Position numbers and translations under genes: made by a program
Notes under the pieces: generated by a model
Database searches by the model: none
Seen by the model: the letters and a program-made list of their open reading frames with translations, nothing else
What the model was told of the DNA's origin: nothing
Shown here: one piece after another, positions 62,765 through 64,000 of the stretch
Layout of the letters: the number at the start of each line of letters is the position of its first letter
Numbering within the stretch: the stretch's first letter is position 1
DNA from: Sphingomonas sp.
Lineage (GTDB): Bacteria > Pseudomonadota > Alphaproteobacteria > Sphingomonadales > Sphingomonadaceae
Assembly (NCBI RefSeq): GCF_003248515.1
Contig: NZ_QFOB01000001.1
Location: 186,001-250,000 of the forward strand
Length of the DNA: 64,000 nt
Direction of reading: 5' to 3'

Positions 62765-64000
62765 CTAATTCGCTAAATCCGGGCGCGGCTCAGAAGATAT
62801 TAGTGGTACGACGGCCCGAGCAGCTAACTCGTCCAATCCGTCAGCGATATATCGACCATAGTGACGTTCAATCATTTGGACCGAGGTGTCATGAATTGAC
62901 GCAACTAGGCGGATGGGGAGATTTTGACGGATTGCCCGAACAATGCTCGAGTGCCGCAAGGCGTAGGGGACAGTTTCCTCCGACAAGTGAGCTATTTGCC
63001 GGATACGCGCCCAAGGTCGCACAATTTCAGCGGGCGTGAGCCACGCGCCACGACTGGCTCGTTCCCATCGGATCGTCCCAGATACCTGCCTTTTTCGCCA
63101 ACGCTCGAGCAGGTTAGCAGCGAGTGGCCGATTTAGAATTGGCGTGAGAAGGCTCAATATATCCGGTCCGACCGCCACCGGCACGGTGCCGCGACGCTCG
63201 CCCCACCCTTTCCGACTGACCGGCACCATAAGACGAAGGGACGCTTCTTGAACGTCACCGACCCGCATTCGAACCACTTGTGAAAAGCGAGCTCCTGTCG
63301 CGGCGAGAACGGCAAACAACCGGAAGAGGTCTCCTTCCCACCCTTGTTCTGAATCGACCTGTCTGGCGGCTTCCAGCACCAGCTTCACTTTCTCATCGCT
63401 CAAAAGCTGATTGGGACGGGCCAGATCGTCTGCAGGCGCCTCATCACGCTTTCGCGGACGCAAGCCATGCTTCACGATCGCAGGTAGCATGGTCGGCAAA
63501 GCGCTGCGGTTGGCTGCATAAGCCTCATTCAACGCTGCTTTGAGATCATTGGTTAGGCGCTGTCTGGACGTGTGTTTCAGCGAGATCGGAAGTCCGTCCA
63601 GCCACTCGTCCAAGTGGCGCTCGTCGAGATCCCTGAGGGAGATGGATGCAAGCGGCGAAGGATCAATCGCGCTTCGCTTACCTGAACGCTCTCGGCCGAT
63701 TACATACTTGCGAAGCCGGTTGTGAGCATCGGAGTGCGTCGGGCGCCCCCGCCGCATCGCGTCGCGTGCGTCCCGAGCCGCTATATAAGTTTCGAGCGCA
63801 GTAGCGACGTTGATTGGGGGACTCTCGACGCCTGAGCGAGCTTCGACTCTGGCTTTTGAAACGACTGAGCGGGCGGCTTTGATTGCGGCAGTAAAGTCCA
63901 GCGTTCCCTCATGCAGCTCGTCATCGGCGGTTCCGAGCGGCCGTTGTTGATAGCCTTCATCCACACGCCAGCGAACCAACCACTTTCCGCCGCGGCTTCC
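62765..64000 (-). CDS. Tyrosine recombinase (integrase), N-terminus outside window
   Basis: The frame is open through the right edge, so the N-terminus is missing; at least 411 residues are visible. Catalytic residues: Arg in LAATGARFSQVVRMR, H-x-x-R-type region VPYALRHSSIVRA, and Tyr in MIERHYGRYIADGL. An N-terminal DNA-binding region (about 1-180) precedes the core. It is probably the integrase of the element inserted at tRNA-Glu, although it lies about 14 kb from the tRNA. It heads a minus-strand operon. Confidence 0.88.
   Translation of the reverse strand, partial: GSRGGKWLVRWRVDEGYQQRPLGTADDELHEGTLDFTAAIKAARSVVSKARVEARSGVESPPINVATALETYIAARDARDAMRRGRPTHSDAHNRLRKYVIGRERSGKRSAIDPSPLASISLRDLDERHLDEWLDGLPISLKHTSRQRLTNDLKAALNEAYAANRSALPTMLPAIVKHGLRPRKRDEAPADDLARPNQLLSDEKVKLVLEAARQVDSEQGWEGDLFRLFAVLAATGARFSQVVRMRVGDVQEASLRLMVPVSRKGWGERRGTVPVAVGPDILSLLTPILNRPLAANLLERWRKRQVSGTIRWERASRGAWLTPAEIVRPWARIRQIAHLSEETVPYALRHSSIVRAIRQNLPIRLVASIHDTSVQMIERHYGRYIADGLDELAARAVVPLISSEPRPDLAN

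Noticed and set aside
48966..64000. Second copy of the tRNA-Glu 3' end (attR) inside the window
   Set aside because: I did not find the tRNA end sequence again; the right junction is probably beyond 64000.

Overview
The window looks like chromosomal DNA of a Sphingomonas-type alphaproteobacterium. Most genes are very GC-rich in the third codon position. The gene set fits: class I lysyl-tRNA synthetase, a DUF1674 protein, a thiC gene under a TPP riboswitch, and small glycine/tyrosine- or CRPN-type secreted proteins. The assignment rests on gene content and my memory of these families, not on a search.

Layout. 1-9 kb: a polytopic membrane protein cut by the window edge, a GCG_CRPN secreted protein, rsmB, a DUF1674 protein, an AsmA-like protein, sufE, and a compact rutB-rutC-rutD-rutA pyrimidine-degradation cluster. 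9-22.6 kb: a YdeI-like protein, a GT-B-like protein, a TPR protein with bamB, riboswitch-thiC, ung, a PhnA-like protein, and a tight DUF/dinG-like/sixA/GNAT operon. 22.7-27.2 kb: two toxin-immunity pairs on either side of lysS. 27.2-32.1 kb: DUF1345 protein, M61 peptidase, zwf and pgl. 32.2-43.5 kb: an eight-gene minus-strand chemosensory operon (cheW, cheR-TPR, cheW, MCP, cheA-REC, cheB, two hybrid histidine kinases) with Wsp-like composition but no WspR. 43.6-48.8 kb: argE, a NUDIX domain in frame with a DUF47 protein, the phosphate transporter pit, and recJ. At 48.89 kb there is a tRNA-Glu, and from there to the right edge lies an apparent integrated island with lower GC. It carries a three-gene TIGR04255/DUF7689 module, a serine recombinase, an MbnP/MbnH-TonB-PepSY-DUF2946 copper cluster, small secreted and membrane proteins, and a minus-strand run of integrase, unknown protein, HTH protein, HUH-type Rep-like protein and two accessory proteins.

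The most striking observation is the pair of loci around lysS. The two toxins have unrelated C-terminal nuclease domains (PD-(D/E)xK-like and Endonuclea_NS-like) but share an N-terminal module of about 45 residues. They also share a nearly superimposable promoter. Each promoter has a TTGACT -35 element and a GTTC-N7-GTTC element (the alphaproteobacterial LexA box), perfect in one and with one mismatch in the other, overlapping the predicted -10 and exactly 26 nt before the start codon. The second locus has an additional perfect box upstream of the -35. This suggests DNA-damage-inducible, colicin-like nuclease toxins built on a shared expression and delivery cassette. That function is inferred, not shown.

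How genes work together: RutA-D act on pyrimidine ring cleavage products, but the flavin reductase RutF and transporter RutG are not in the window. Zwf and Pgl feed the Entner-Doudoroff/pentose phosphate routes. The DUF47 protein and Pit form the usual phosphate uptake pair. The MbnP/MbnH cluster would import and handle copper.
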